DNA of 64,000 bases, taken from the NCBI RefSeq assembly GCF_024158035.1, contig NZ_JAMZEK010000001.1:1592001-1656000 (forward strand), read 5' to 3'. The stretch comes from Dyella lutea (GTDB lineage Bacteria > Pseudomonadota > Gammaproteobacteria > Xanthomonadales > Rhodanobacteraceae). The notes beneath the pieces were generated by a model. The model did not search any database. It was not told where the DNA came from and saw only the letters and a program-made list of their open reading frames with translations. Shown here piece after piece: positions 1 to 7,942 of the stretch. Each line of letters starts with the position of its first letter. Within the stretch, counting starts at the first letter, position 1. The translations under genes were made by a program, and so were the position numbers.

Positions 1-178
1 AGGCCGGAGACCAGGCGCATTGGTCCTTGGCTTCCTGCGCAGCGTGTCGCTGGGCGGCCAGGCGCAGCAGCCAGATCTGGTGATTCTCGTACTCGGAATA
101 GCCACCGGCGAGCAGTGTTCCTGGGAGAAGCCAGGCCAGGACAAGGGCGGCGCGTCCGATCTTCTGCAGGCAATCCAT
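1..178 (-). CDS. Secreted protein, N-terminal part only
   Basis: The gene runs off the left edge, so only about 59 residues are visible. It starts at an ATG (178-176) preceded by a GGGAG ribosome site. The product begins MDCLQKIGRAALVLAWLLPG, a typical signal peptide with cleavage probably near LLAGG. The mature part is rich in Ala, Gln and His. Nothing identifies the family. The divergent neighbour at 303 is ExbD-like, and the shared upstream region is 179-302. Confidence 0.6.
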   Translation of the reverse strand, partial: MDCLQKIGRAALVLAWLLPGTLLAGGYSEYENHQIWLLRLAAQRHAAQEAKDQCAWSPA

Positions 179-302
179 GGGGTGTATCTCCCTCGGTGCA
201 AACCGGCTGCGTGGAATATAGGCTAGGGCTTGCTTGCTGCACACGCGGCCCCGGGCATGGCTGTTTCCCGGCGGGTTGTGAAGACGGGATCAGGAGGCTG
301 GA

Positions 303-728
303 ATGAGCTATGTGCGATCGAGCAGTAGCCCATCCATGGTGCTTTCGATGGATGTCTCGGCACTCGCGGGCGTGCTTCTCGCGCTGCTGGTGATGATGCT
401 GGTGATCCAACCGGACACCAGCATCGTCCGCCCCGGCATCTCGGATATGGGCGAGTGTTACGGAGGGGACGACGACTACTGCGGCGTCAGCTGGCGCACG
501 GTGATCATCCCGGCCTCTGGGAAGCCGTATCTGGCCGACGAGCCGGATGTCGCCATGGCCCCCTGGGACACCCTGGCGGAGCGGGTTCGGCCCGGCAAGT
601 CGGGGACCGTCGTCGGCTGGCTGGTCAAGCCGGCCGACGGAGCGCGGGTCGAAGCGGTGGTCGATGCGATACACCATCTGCGTGCGCAGCAGTCAGGGCC
701 TGTCGCGCTGACGGGCGAGACGCCCTAG
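303..728 (+). CDS. ExbD/TolR-like membrane protein
   Basis: The ATG at 303 follows a perfect AGGAGG. The 141-residue product has one hydrophobic segment at about residues 15-36 (MDVSALAGVLLALLVMMLVI). It resembles the single N-terminal anchor of ExbD/TolR, which begins with an Asp-containing helix. The C-terminal 40 residues also fit the ExbD periplasmic layout. ExbD works with ExbB to couple the proton motive force to TonB, but no ExbB is next to it, so the role is open. The central CYGGDDDYC segment is unusual for the family. Family assignment is by overall pattern only. Confidence 0.5.
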   Translation: MSYVRSSSSPSMVLSMDVSALAGVLLALLVMMLVIQPDTSIVRPGISDMGECYGGDDDYCGVSWRTVIIPASGKPYLADEPDVAMAPWDTLAERVRPGKSGTVVGWLVKPADGARVEAVVDAIHHLRAQQSGPVALTGETP

Positions 729-802
729 GCGACGGCGGCAGGATCTATCTGCCTCACTTGTCGGAACGGACCTGCTCCTGTTCCGGTCCCGGGCTTGCTG
801 AC

Positions 803-1231
803 CTATTCAGGTGCCGACTCCTTCTGGCTCATGCGTTTCGCTGCTCGCCACGCGTCACGGGCGGCGCGGACAGTCTCCAGCCGCGCGGCCTGTGCTTCGC
901 TGAGTGGCGCATGCCGGGCCCTCCTGAGCAGCTTCTCGAACAGGTATCCCGACCGGAAGAAGTACGGGCGGAGCTCGACGAAGCAGATCGCCGCCTCCAT
1001 CGTCTCCGGGTCGCCCGCGGCCAGTCGTTCGAAGGCCCCGTCGAGCCCGCCTGGGAACGCCAGTCGATCGTAGCGGGCATGAAACTCCTCGCAGGCGCGC
1101 TGCCATTGCTGGCGCCTTGCCTCACTCTGGCCGCGCTTGCGAACGGTTTCGTGGATGCGGCCGTGCAGCCTCGCGATCTCGTCCGCATTCCTGCGGATCT
1201 GCGCTTTCAGGCGGTCGGTGGTATCGGTCAT
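803..1231 (-). CDS. Hypothetical protein with coiled-coil N-terminus
   Basis: The ATG at 1231 overlaps the stop of the acetyltransferase gene (ATGA), indicating translational coupling. The 142-residue product begins MTDTTDRLKAQIRRNADEIA and is strongly charged and helical for its first 50 residues, likely a coiled coil. It has no signal peptide or membrane segment. I do not recognise the family. The overlap places it in a two-gene operon with the GNAT protein upstream. Confidence 0.7.
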   Translation of the reverse strand: MTDTTDRLKAQIRRNADEIARLHGRIHETVRKRGQSEARRQQWQRACEEFHARYDRLAFPGGLDGAFERLAAGDPETMEAAICFVELRPYFFRSGYLFEKLLRRARHAPLSEAQAARLETVRAARDAWRAAKRMSQKESAPE

Positions 1232-1698
1232 GGCGGCGCCAGCGGCTTGGTCATGGGGACGCAGGCCAGGGTGACACCCAGTGACGAGCGATAGGTGGAT
1301 GTGGCTTCGCCTGCGAATCCGAGGCGCCGATAGAACGGCGCCGCATTGAGGGTGGCGTCGAGATAGATGGAGGTCAGTCTGGCGTCCCGCGCGAGACGTT
1401 CGAGGTGGTTCATCAGCGCTCGCCCGACGCCGTGTCCCATCCAGTCCTGCCGCACGAAGATCGCATCGATCTTCCCGTAGGCGAGGTCGATCATCCCCGT
1501 GCCCACCACGCGGCCGTCGATTTCCGCGACGTGAAATGCATCGGCCACGCGGAGGGCAAACGACTCGGACATCTCGCCTGAGGTCCAGATCGCAATGTCC
1601 TGTTCGGCGTAGTGCCCCGCGCACTGGGTAAGGATCGCTTCGCGACGGATAGCGAAGGCGATGGGTGCGTCTGCGGCGGTGGCTTTGCGGATGTGCAC
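1228..1698 (-). CDS. GNAT family N-acetyltransferase
   Basis: The product of about 156 residues has the GNAT fold signature. An N-terminal strand VHIRKATAADA is followed by a central GRVVGTGMIDL strand. The acetyl-CoA loop is IFVRQDWMGHGVGRALM (Q/R-x-x-G-x-G/A pattern) and the C-terminal part reads APFYRRLGFAGE. Such enzymes transfer acetyl from acetyl-CoA to an amine; the substrate cannot be read here. I prefer the GTG at 1698, which has GGA upstream, over a TTG at 1710 without one. It overlaps the downstream gene by 4 bp. Confidence 0.85.
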   Translation of the reverse strand: MHIRKATAADAPIAFAIRREAILTQCAGHYAEQDIAIWTSGEMSESFALRVADAFHVAEIDGRVVGTGMIDLAYGKIDAIFVRQDWMGHGVGRALMNHLERLARDARLTSIYLDATLNAAPFYRRLGFAGEATSTYRSSLGVTLACVPMTKPLAPP

Positions 1699-1763
1699 GG
1701 TTTGTTCCAAAACTAGATTGCCGACTTAGCGGACGCGCTCATTTTCGTCTGGCGTGGACATAG

Positions 1764-3242
1764 TCACGCTTCGGTCTCTATGGCGCCGACAGCTTGAAGT
1801 GCGCCGCTGCCAATAAATTCTCGGATTGAGAATGATTTGGCGCCGACCGAAAAATCCTTCTCGAGTCTGCCTATGGCTTGCCCAACAACAATCTCCCAAT
1901 CCTTGTGCGCGTCAGCTATGCCAATTATGACGTTGCGCAGGTCCTTTATCTTTCTGTCTCTTCCTCGATCAGTTGATTGGATGATGTCTTCGAGCAAGTT
2001 TTTTTGGGGGTGATGGGGGTTTTTGAGTATCCACTTTTTTGCCATCTCTATGAAATTTACCCACGTTAAGTGCATGACTTGTAGGCATTCATCTGTAAGG
2101 AGTAGATTCTCCATTTCGTAACACTGGAGCGAATAGCGAATAACGCATCCTTCGGGGTGGATATGTTTCCGCTCACCATCGCCGTCTCGAATCGAAATTG
2201 CCTTGGGTTCGTCATAAATTGCTCTCATCAGGTTGTCACATGTTTTTTCTAGTGCGTTCATCTGTGATTTTGAGGTGGCTAGACATGGGAAGACGCGAAT
2301 TCTTCCACCAGAAGTGCGACACGCATGCCCCCAAATGCGAACGTCATCCGCCCCCTCGACAATCAGTGGAATGTCGTCGCCAATGAACCTAGACAGGGGG
2401 TGTCCGAAGAATGGAGCGACGCTCTTGAATGCTTCGGTTACTGGCCTCTGCAGAACTTCTTCACTTTCATGTCTCTTTGTGCCAATGCTGCAGTATTTTG
2501 CTAGCGCAAGATCGCATATTAAAGGCGTGCTGTGAGTGGCGATAATTGTGAATGTTCTTTCGCGAAATTTTGGATTCAATTGGTCAATTTGATAAGTCAG
2601 GAACCGAGCGAATTTTGCTTGAAGATCGGGATGGAGGTGCACATCAGGCTCATCCAATATAAGGAGGTTTGTCTTCGATCCCCCACACATGGCGAAAAAG
2701 TACATTACTTCACTTGCTAAGGCGACCATTTCTGACTCGCCACTGCTTAATTCTGATGGGTCAATTTTATGACCGCTTTGCGTTATAAATTGGAACTCAC
2801 CTTGTGCATCCACCTCCAACTTTAAATTGGATAGCAGTCGATTGATATGCGCCAAGTATTCTTTTTCGAACGTGCGAGTCGTGTCTAGGCGGAGGTCTTG
2901 TTCGCAGTCAACGCGACGCCCCCAGTGGAGGGCAAGTTTTTTGAGGTGCATCCTGGAGGCAGTCTTGAAATTGCTCGACTGGTTTTTGTCGCGATCATTG
3001 ATTAAGAAATTTGGGTCATGACGAGCATTGTGTTCGGTATTTGGATTGTCTGAGAAGGTGCCCGATCGCTCTGGACTAAGATAGCTCACATAATAGTCAT
3101 CTTTGTTACGAAGCTTGGATATGCTCCTCAAAAATTTGCTCTTTCCGGATCCATTGCGCCCAATGATGACGTTTAACTCAGTTACGTTTTTCATCATCTC
3201 ATCCGTTCCGGATGATATGTCCTTTTGTTTTTTTTCCGACAT
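1764..3242 (-). CDS. AAA ATPase fused to TOPRIM/DUF4435-like nuclease domain (OLD/PARIS-like)
   Basis: The ATG at 3242 has AGGA eight bases upstream and is preferred over a TTG at 3284. The product is 492 residues. Residues 1-245 are an ABC/SMC-type ATPase: Walker A GRNGSGKS (28-35), signature LSSGE (164-168), Walker B LLILDEPDVHLHP (192-204) and switch His236. Residues 285-400 look like a TOPRIM domain with Glu295 in IVEGADD, Asp352 and Asp354 in IRDGDGE, and the YEMENLLL motif (374-381) typical of DUF4435. ATPase plus DUF4435 is the pairing of the PARIS anti-phage system (AriA/AriB); OLD nucleases have the same logic. The gene is much more AT-rich than both neighbours and stands alone, which suggests horizontal transfer. 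A defence role is inferred. Confidence 0.8.
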   Translation of the reverse strand: MSEKKQKDISSGTDEMMKNVTELNVIIGRNGSGKSKFLRSISKLRNKDDYYVSYLSPERSGTFSDNPNTEHNARHDPNFLINDRDKNQSSNFKTASRMHLKKLALHWGRRVDCEQDLRLDTTRTFEKEYLAHINRLLSNLKLEVDAQGEFQFITQSGHKIDPSELSSGESEMVALASEVMYFFAMCGGSKTNLLILDEPDVHLHPDLQAKFARFLTYQIDQLNPKFRERTFTIIATHSTPLICDLALAKYCSIGTKRHESEEVLQRPVTEAFKSVAPFFGHPLSRFIGDDIPLIVEGADDVRIWGHACRTSGGRIRVFPCLATSKSQMNALEKTCDNLMRAIYDEPKAISIRDGDGERKHIHPEGCVIRYSLQCYEMENLLLTDECLQVMHLTWVNFIEMAKKWILKNPHHPQKNLLEDIIQSTDRGRDRKIKDLRNVIIGIADAHKDWEIVVGQAIGRLEKDFSVGAKSFSIREFIGSGALQAVGAIETEA

Positions 3243-3403
3243 GTGGTGAGTCCTTCGGTCGATAAGATCTTCGAGGTTTTTCAAGTTGCGGACTTAAACG
3301 CTGTTATCTTCAACTTACGCCTGATGTTCTTTTTCTTCAATCAGTGCACTTGGCGGATAAAATTGTTTATTTGAGTTAATTGTGGATGGGGGATTCATTG
3401 CAT

Positions 3404-3943
3404 TCAGCTCCCTCGTTGGAACAGTGCCAACAGACTGGCGTTGCCGCTCCTAAGAGCATTGTCGCGTGCAGTAAAGGAGAGCCCGTTGGGATCGTCCATC
3501 GTGGCGCCAGCTTTCAGCAGGCGCTCGACACACCGGACACGTTCGAACGAAACCGCGTTGTACAGGGGTGTGGTACCGAGATCCCCTCGCGCGTTGACTT
3601 CGGCGCCCCCAGCAAGCAGCAGGTCGATCGCTCCGATGTCTCCCCAGACGCAGGCGACGTGCAGAGGGGTGTCGTCGTCAGCCCTGGTCGAACGCGCGGT
3701 GACCGGCGGTTCGAACATCATGTTCTCGCCCATGTATTCCAGCAGGGCGTCAAGGCTCGACCAGTGGGAGTCGTGCTCGAACCGGGTGCCCCAGATGTGC
3801 TCGTTGAAATAGGCCTGCGGCGTGCTGGACTGTCGCAGGGCGGCAACGGTCTCCGGGGGAACGTCGAATACCTCATAGCGGGGAAACCCGGGTAGCTCGG
3901 CCCAAAGCGTGCGGGACTCTTCGTCGTAGGAAAGAATGCGCAT
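3404..3943 (-). CDS. KTSC-ankyrin repeat protein
   Basis: The 179-residue product starts at an ATG with AGGACG upstream. Residues 1-52 match a KTSC-like domain: MRILSYDEESRTLWAELPG, then YEVFDVPPETVAALRQS and AYFNEHIWGTRF. Residues 85-175 are two to three ankyrin repeats, seen in DDTPLHVACVWGDIGAIDLL, TTPLYNAVSFERVRCVERLL and ARDNALRSGNASLLALF. Ankyrin repeats bind protein partners; the partner is unknown. There is no signal peptide, so it is probably cytoplasmic. Confidence 0.8.
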   Translation of the reverse strand: MRILSYDEESRTLWAELPGFPRYEVFDVPPETVAALRQSSTPQAYFNEHIWGTRFEHDSHWSSLDALLEYMGENMMFEPPVTARSTRADDDTPLHVACVWGDIGAIDLLLAGGAEVNARGDLGTTPLYNAVSFERVRCVERLLKAGATMDDPNGLSFTARDNALRSGNASLLALFQRGS

Positions 3944-3994
3944 GCGTCGTCCTGCGTTGAAGTAACGGTGTCACCCGCGCCGGCTTTGCCGAGG

Positions 3995-4480
3995 TCATGC
4001 CGGGCGGGCATGCTCCGTTTGAAGGGAGGGCCGCATGCTTTGTTGCTCGCAGCGCGCGTCATGGCGGCGGCATAGCCCACCGCGTACGGCGGAAAACGCC
4101 TTGCCGCTTGTTCCCACTAGAACCGCTTTGCAGTTGAACGGGTCTCCGAGCGTACTGAAAAGGTCAGGGCCGCGGGCGTCTCCGAAGGAGCCGAATTCGA
4201 CCAGGATCTTTGCTCGGATAACCCGGGATGGGGGGAAGCCGGCTCTGGCAAGTGAGGCGGAGAGGTAGCCCCCATACCTGACGATGAGGTTGCTGGCGAC
4301 CGGACGCTTCGGATCCGTCTCCCTGGACAGAAGATCCAGCTCTACCGTACGAGATTCGCAATCTTCGGTCTCGTTTCGAAGCTGTCCGATACCCCAGTAT
4401 CCGAAGACGTCATTGTTCCGGCTGACGAAGGTCTCGACGAGACCGCTCGCGATGCTTTTCAAAGCTCGGGATCCGGGCAT
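3995..4480 (-). CDS. Hypothetical protein
   Basis: The ATG at 4480 has an excellent AAGGAGG ribosome site. The 161-residue product begins MPGSRALKSIASGLVETFVS and contains GYWGIGQLRNE and YGGYLSASLARAGFPPSRV. It has no signal peptide or membrane helix, and I do not recognise the family. It lies in the same direction as the broken lipoprotein upstream, 55 bp away, so the two may once have been co-transcribed. The reading frame also continues upstream past the start, but that part overlaps the lipoprotein in another frame and is not credible. Confidence 0.65.
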   Translation of the reverse strand: MPGSRALKSIASGLVETFVSRNNDVFGYWGIGQLRNETEDCESRTVELDLLSRETDPKRPVASNLIVRYGGYLSASLARAGFPPSRVIRAKILVEFGSFGDARGPDLFSTLGDPFNCKAVLVGTSGKAFSAVRGGLCRRHDARCEQQSMRPSLQTEHARPA

Positions 4481-4535
4481 GTGTATGCCTCCTTCCTTCA
4501 CATGCGCAGGTTGCAAAGGACCTGTTCCATAGTCC

Positions 4536-4827
4536 CTAGGGTCCCCAGTAGTCGAACCTGAAGGTTGTGCCTGTGGGAATGTCGAAAGCGGCATCGCTGC
4601 CGCACTCGATCTTGTGGCGACCTGGAGACACCAAACCCGGCTCGCCGATCCTGTGGGGCCAGATTCTGCCATCCAGCTTGATCGGGCCACACGCCCCGCC
4701 GTTGTCGTCTGCGACCACCAGATAGGTCCTTCCGTCGACCGACTTTTCAACGGACCGCTCTGAGCGGTCGATCAGAGCAGCCAGTCAGGCAGATCAACGC
4801 CACATACACCACGACAAGTTTGCGCAT
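4536..4827 (-). pseudogene. Lipoprotein gene disrupted by an apparent 1-base frameshift
   Basis: The ATG at 4827 has GGAGG eight bases upstream and opens a lipoprotein signal MRKLVVVYVALICLTGCSDR with lipobox LTGC. This frame stops at 4747, only about seven residues after the lipobox Asp-Arg. An adjacent frame, open from 4784, continues naturally as SERSVEKSVDGRTYLVVADD and ends at 4536 with FRFDYWGP. Removing one base around 4765-4772 would join both into a protein of about 96 residues. Either the gene is inactivated, or the base is a sequencing error, or the frame is bridged by slippage. Confidence 0.6.
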
Positions 4828-4946
4828 CCATGCCTCCATGGCCCAGCGGTGCCGACGCCCCCTGTATCGTCACCTGCGGTCATCAAACGGATTTGACGTC
4901 GTTCGCGGCGAGGGCGGGCAGGCCCGATTCCTCAATGCAACCGGTA

Positions 4947-6989
4947 TCAATCATTGCATTTTGCTCCCGCTGTTCCCGGCGCCGGAATCGCCAGATACAC
5001 CGTGCTCCACAGCTGCGCCGCGTTGGACTCGTCCGCGTCCTTGCCGCTCGCGCCGAAGGCGGCGACCTGGTAGTGGCCGCCGGCGTAGTGCCAGGACCAG
5101 AGTTCCGAGTTGCTCATGTCGCGGGTGGCGTCGATGGCGTGCCACAGGCAGGCCTGCGCGCTTTCGAGGTGCTTGCGGGTGTTGACCGGCAGGTCGGTGC
5201 GGGTGAGCTGGCGGGCGAGGCCGGCGGCGGTGAGGGCCTGTTGCCACGACCACACTACGGTGCCGTGGTAGGCGCCGGGGGTGAAGCGCGCCTGTTCGGC
5301 CGTCGTTGCGAAGGCGGGGTTGGCGACCAGCATGCCGACCGGGGTCATCAGGCCGGCGGGGAAGGGGCGGCGCAGCAGTTCGGCTTCGGCGTCGAGTTGC
5401 GCGGGACTCGGGTGGCCGAACAGCAGGGCGAAGCCGCCGTCGCTGTTCTGCACGCGGATCGGGTGGCCGTCGGCATCCAGCGACAGCGCCTGGAACTGCA
5501 CGGGCCGGTCACCGACGGCTTTCAGTGCGGGCGCGTCCGGCACGCCCATGGCCTTGGCGTAGGCGGCGATGTCCTGCTTCGCGGTGGCGGCATCGACGTG
5601 GACGATGAACAGCGCGGGGGCCTTCTCGCGCCACACCTTGGCAGCGTGGGCGAGGCCGGCGAGCATCGTCTTGTCCCGCGCGTTCGCATACGGCGCGAGC
5701 AGGCCGCTGCGGTTGAGCGCGTTGGCGGCGTCGAGCGCGGCGGGGATCAGGATCGCGTTGACGTCGTAGGCGTAGCGGCCGCCACCGAGGCCGTCGTTGC
5801 TGTCACGCCAGTCGCCCACCGGCACGCCGGGCTTGAGCGAGACCAGGTTCGCCGCGACGGGATCGGCGGCGAAGGCCTTGGTGTGCGCCGCGATGTAGCG
5901 CAGGTTGCGCATCAGCGCATCGCCGGCGTGGGCGTCGCCCAGCTTGCCGGCGAGGAAGGCTTTGGCGCGGGCGCGGGCGCGGCCGCGGGCGTCGTCTAGC
6001 AGCCAAGCCTGCGCGACCGGAGCGAGCAGGTAGTCGCTGTCGACCATCTTGTAATCGTAGATCGGGGCGTCGGAGCGCGAGCCGTCGGTCTTCATGTGGT
6101 CGAGGATGGCGAACTCGCCGATGTCCTCCTCGTGCGCCACCTGGCCGTCGGGCGACAGGCGCTCCAGCACCGAGCGCAGGCCGGTTTCCACCGCCTGCGG
6201 CTGCAGGGCCGGCATCAGCAGGCGCACCGACATCAGCGTGTCGCGGCCGAAGTAGGTGTCGAAGCGCCAGGAGCCGGCGAGGTATTTCTCGCGGTAGCTG
6301 AGGAAGGCCAGTGCCTCGCGCGCGGCGCGGTCGTCCTGCGCGTGCGCGTTGAGCAGGGCGTGGCCGGACACCGGCGTGAGCGGCTTCTCGCCGGAGAGTG
6401 CGGTGATGGTCAGCGTGATGTCGCCATCGGGGCCGGCGACGAAGCGGCCGTCCTTGAGTGCGCCGTGCACGGCGGTGAGCGAGAGCGCATAACCGGGGGC
6501 GCCGTCGAGGCGATCGCGCGACCAGGCGAGGGTGTTGCCATTTGCGCGCGCGTCGGTGAGCACCGGCTTCGGCGCGGTGCCCAGGCCCTGGTAGTCGCGC
6601 AGCACGCGGATGCTGGAGAGCACGGCCTGCTTCGGTGCCAGCGCGGCGGTGTGGAGGGTGGCGGTGAAGCGCACGCCGTGCAGCGGACGTCCCTTCGCGT
6701 CGGCCTGGGTCAGTGGCGTGGCCGGGCCATCGAAGCGCCATGTGACCGGTGAGGACACCGCATCGAACCACAGCCCCACGCCGCTGTTGCCGGCCGGGAA
6801 GGCGACGATCAGCCGCGGATCGGTGCCCGAGCGCAGCACGATGTGCGCGGCGACGTCGCCCTGGCGCACGAAGCGGTTGAGGTTGAGGCCTTCGCTGCGG
6901 TCGAAGGTTTCCGCGCCCGTCGCCAGCGTCGCCTGCGCCACGCCCAGCACCAGTGCGCCGATCACGCCCACCCATTGCCTTGCCTGCAT
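4947..6989 (-). CDS. Secreted six-hairpin glycosidase-like protein
   Basis: The preferred start is ATG 6989, giving 680 residues with a clear signal peptide (MQARQWVGVIGALVLGVAQA, cleavage near TLATGAE). Residues from about 250 on have the look of an alpha/alpha toroid glycosidase: SWRFDTYFGRDTLMSVRLL, then GQVAHEEDIGEF, VDSDYLLAPVA, and VGDWRDSNDGLGGGRYAYDV. Acidic residues in the GRDT and WRDSNDG segments are plausible catalytic sites. Related debranching-type and trehalase-like enzymes act on alpha-glucans, but the substrate is not readable. It probably acts in the periplasm. Confidence 0.65.
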   Translation of the reverse strand: MQARQWVGVIGALVLGVAQATLATGAETFDRSEGLNLNRFVRQGDVAAHIVLRSGTDPRLIVAFPAGNSGVGLWFDAVSSPVTWRFDGPATPLTQADAKGRPLHGVRFTATLHTAALAPKQAVLSSIRVLRDYQGLGTAPKPVLTDARANGNTLAWSRDRLDGAPGYALSLTAVHGALKDGRFVAGPDGDITLTITALSGEKPLTPVSGHALLNAHAQDDRAAREALAFLSYREKYLAGSWRFDTYFGRDTLMSVRLLMPALQPQAVETGLRSVLERLSPDGQVAHEEDIGEFAILDHMKTDGSRSDAPIYDYKMVDSDYLLAPVAQAWLLDDARGRARARAKAFLAGKLGDAHAGDALMRNLRYIAAHTKAFAADPVAANLVSLKPGVPVGDWRDSNDGLGGGRYAYDVNAILIPAALDAANALNRSGLLAPYANARDKTMLAGLAHAAKVWREKAPALFIVHVDAATAKQDIAAYAKAMGVPDAPALKAVGDRPVQFQALSLDADGHPIRVQNSDGGFALLFGHPSPAQLDAEAELLRRPFPAGLMTPVGMLVANPAFATTAEQARFTPGAYHGTVVWSWQQALTAAGLARQLTRTDLPVNTRKHLESAQACLWHAIDATRDMSNSELWSWHYAGGHYQVAAFGASGKDADESNAAQLWSTVYLAIPAPGTAGAKCND

Positions 6990-7111
6990 CGGATCGTCCC
7001 GTCGTGTTCGCCGGTCGCTGCCCGGCCGAACGGACATGCTAGCGCGCGGGCGGCCGCGGCGATGCTGCGTTGCGGATGATCGCGGCGTGGGTTGCCTGCG
7101 TGTAATGCCGA

Positions 7112-7942
7112 TCAGAGCGGCGGCGGGCGACGCGCCATGGTGCAGTCGACATCCTGCAGCTCTTCGGCGTTGGCGCGGTCGTCCGGGCCGATGCGGTCGC
7201 TGAGCAGGATGAAGCCCGGTCGGGCCGGGCCGCGCGAGGCGCCGACCACGGCCAGCCCGTGCATGTCCATGCGGTCGCCGGCGGGCAGGGCGCGGGCGAG
7301 GTCGGCGAACGGATTGACGTGCAGCTCGGTGCCATCCACCCAGCGCGCCATGTAGCGGTGGCCGTGCGGCGGCAGTCCGACCGGCAGCCAGCGCCAGCGG
7401 GAGGAGATGTGCCGCAACTGGCGGGCGAGCGCATCGCGCACGTCGCGGCGCATGCAGTCGACGTGGATGTGCAGCTGGTTCTGTGAGCGGCCTTCTGGCG
7501 AGTTCACCACCAGGCCAAGCACCTCGCGCGGCTGCGCCATGCCCAGCGCGGCTTCAACGTAAAGCCGCGCGCGCCAGGCCGCAGCGAGGTAGTTGGGCGC
7601 GTCGGGCCGGATCAGTTCCGGGCTCTCGATGCCCTGCGTGCGGGCCAGCGGCAGCACCAGGTACTGGTAGGCGCCGTGGCGGTCCTTCAGTACGGCGTAG
7701 CCGCCCGGCCCCTGGTGCACGGCGGCGCAGGGCGAGGGCGGATAGACGCCGCTGGCTGCCGCGGGGGCGCAGTGGTCGTGGACGATCTTCCAGAGAGCGT
7801 CCGGATCCTCGTGATGCGTGGCCTTCCAATCGGCCTGCGGCACCGTTGCCGCTCCAGCCTGAGCTTGCGCCTGCGCTGTCGCGATCAGCCCGAAGGCGAG
7901 GACAAGAGGGGCGAACACGAGGCGGGAGGCTAAGGAGGTCAC
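7112..7942 (-). CDS. cdh: CDP-diacylglycerol pyrophosphatase
   Basis: This 276-residue protein starts at GTG 7942, overlapping the M23 peptidase stop by 4 bp (GTGA). It opens with a hydrophobic signal/anchor (LVFAPLVLAFGLIATAQAQA). The HIT-like active-site segment SQNQLHIHVDCMRRDVRDAL is at about residues 166-185 and is diagnostic for Cdh. The enzyme hydrolyses CDP-diacylglycerol to phosphatidate and CMP at the inner membrane. Its coupling to a cell-wall peptidase suggests envelope maintenance. Confidence 0.88.
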   Translation of the reverse strand: MTSLASRLVFAPLVLAFGLIATAQAQAQAGAATVPQADWKATHHEDPDALWKIVHDHCAPAAASGVYPPSPCAAVHQGPGGYAVLKDRHGAYQYLVLPLARTQGIESPELIRPDAPNYLAAAWRARLYVEAALGMAQPREVLGLVVNSPEGRSQNQLHIHVDCMRRDVRDALARQLRHISSRWRWLPVGLPPHGHRYMARWVDGTELHVNPFADLARALPAGDRMDMHGLAVVGASRGPARPGFILLSDRIGPDDRANAEELQDVDCTMARRPPPL

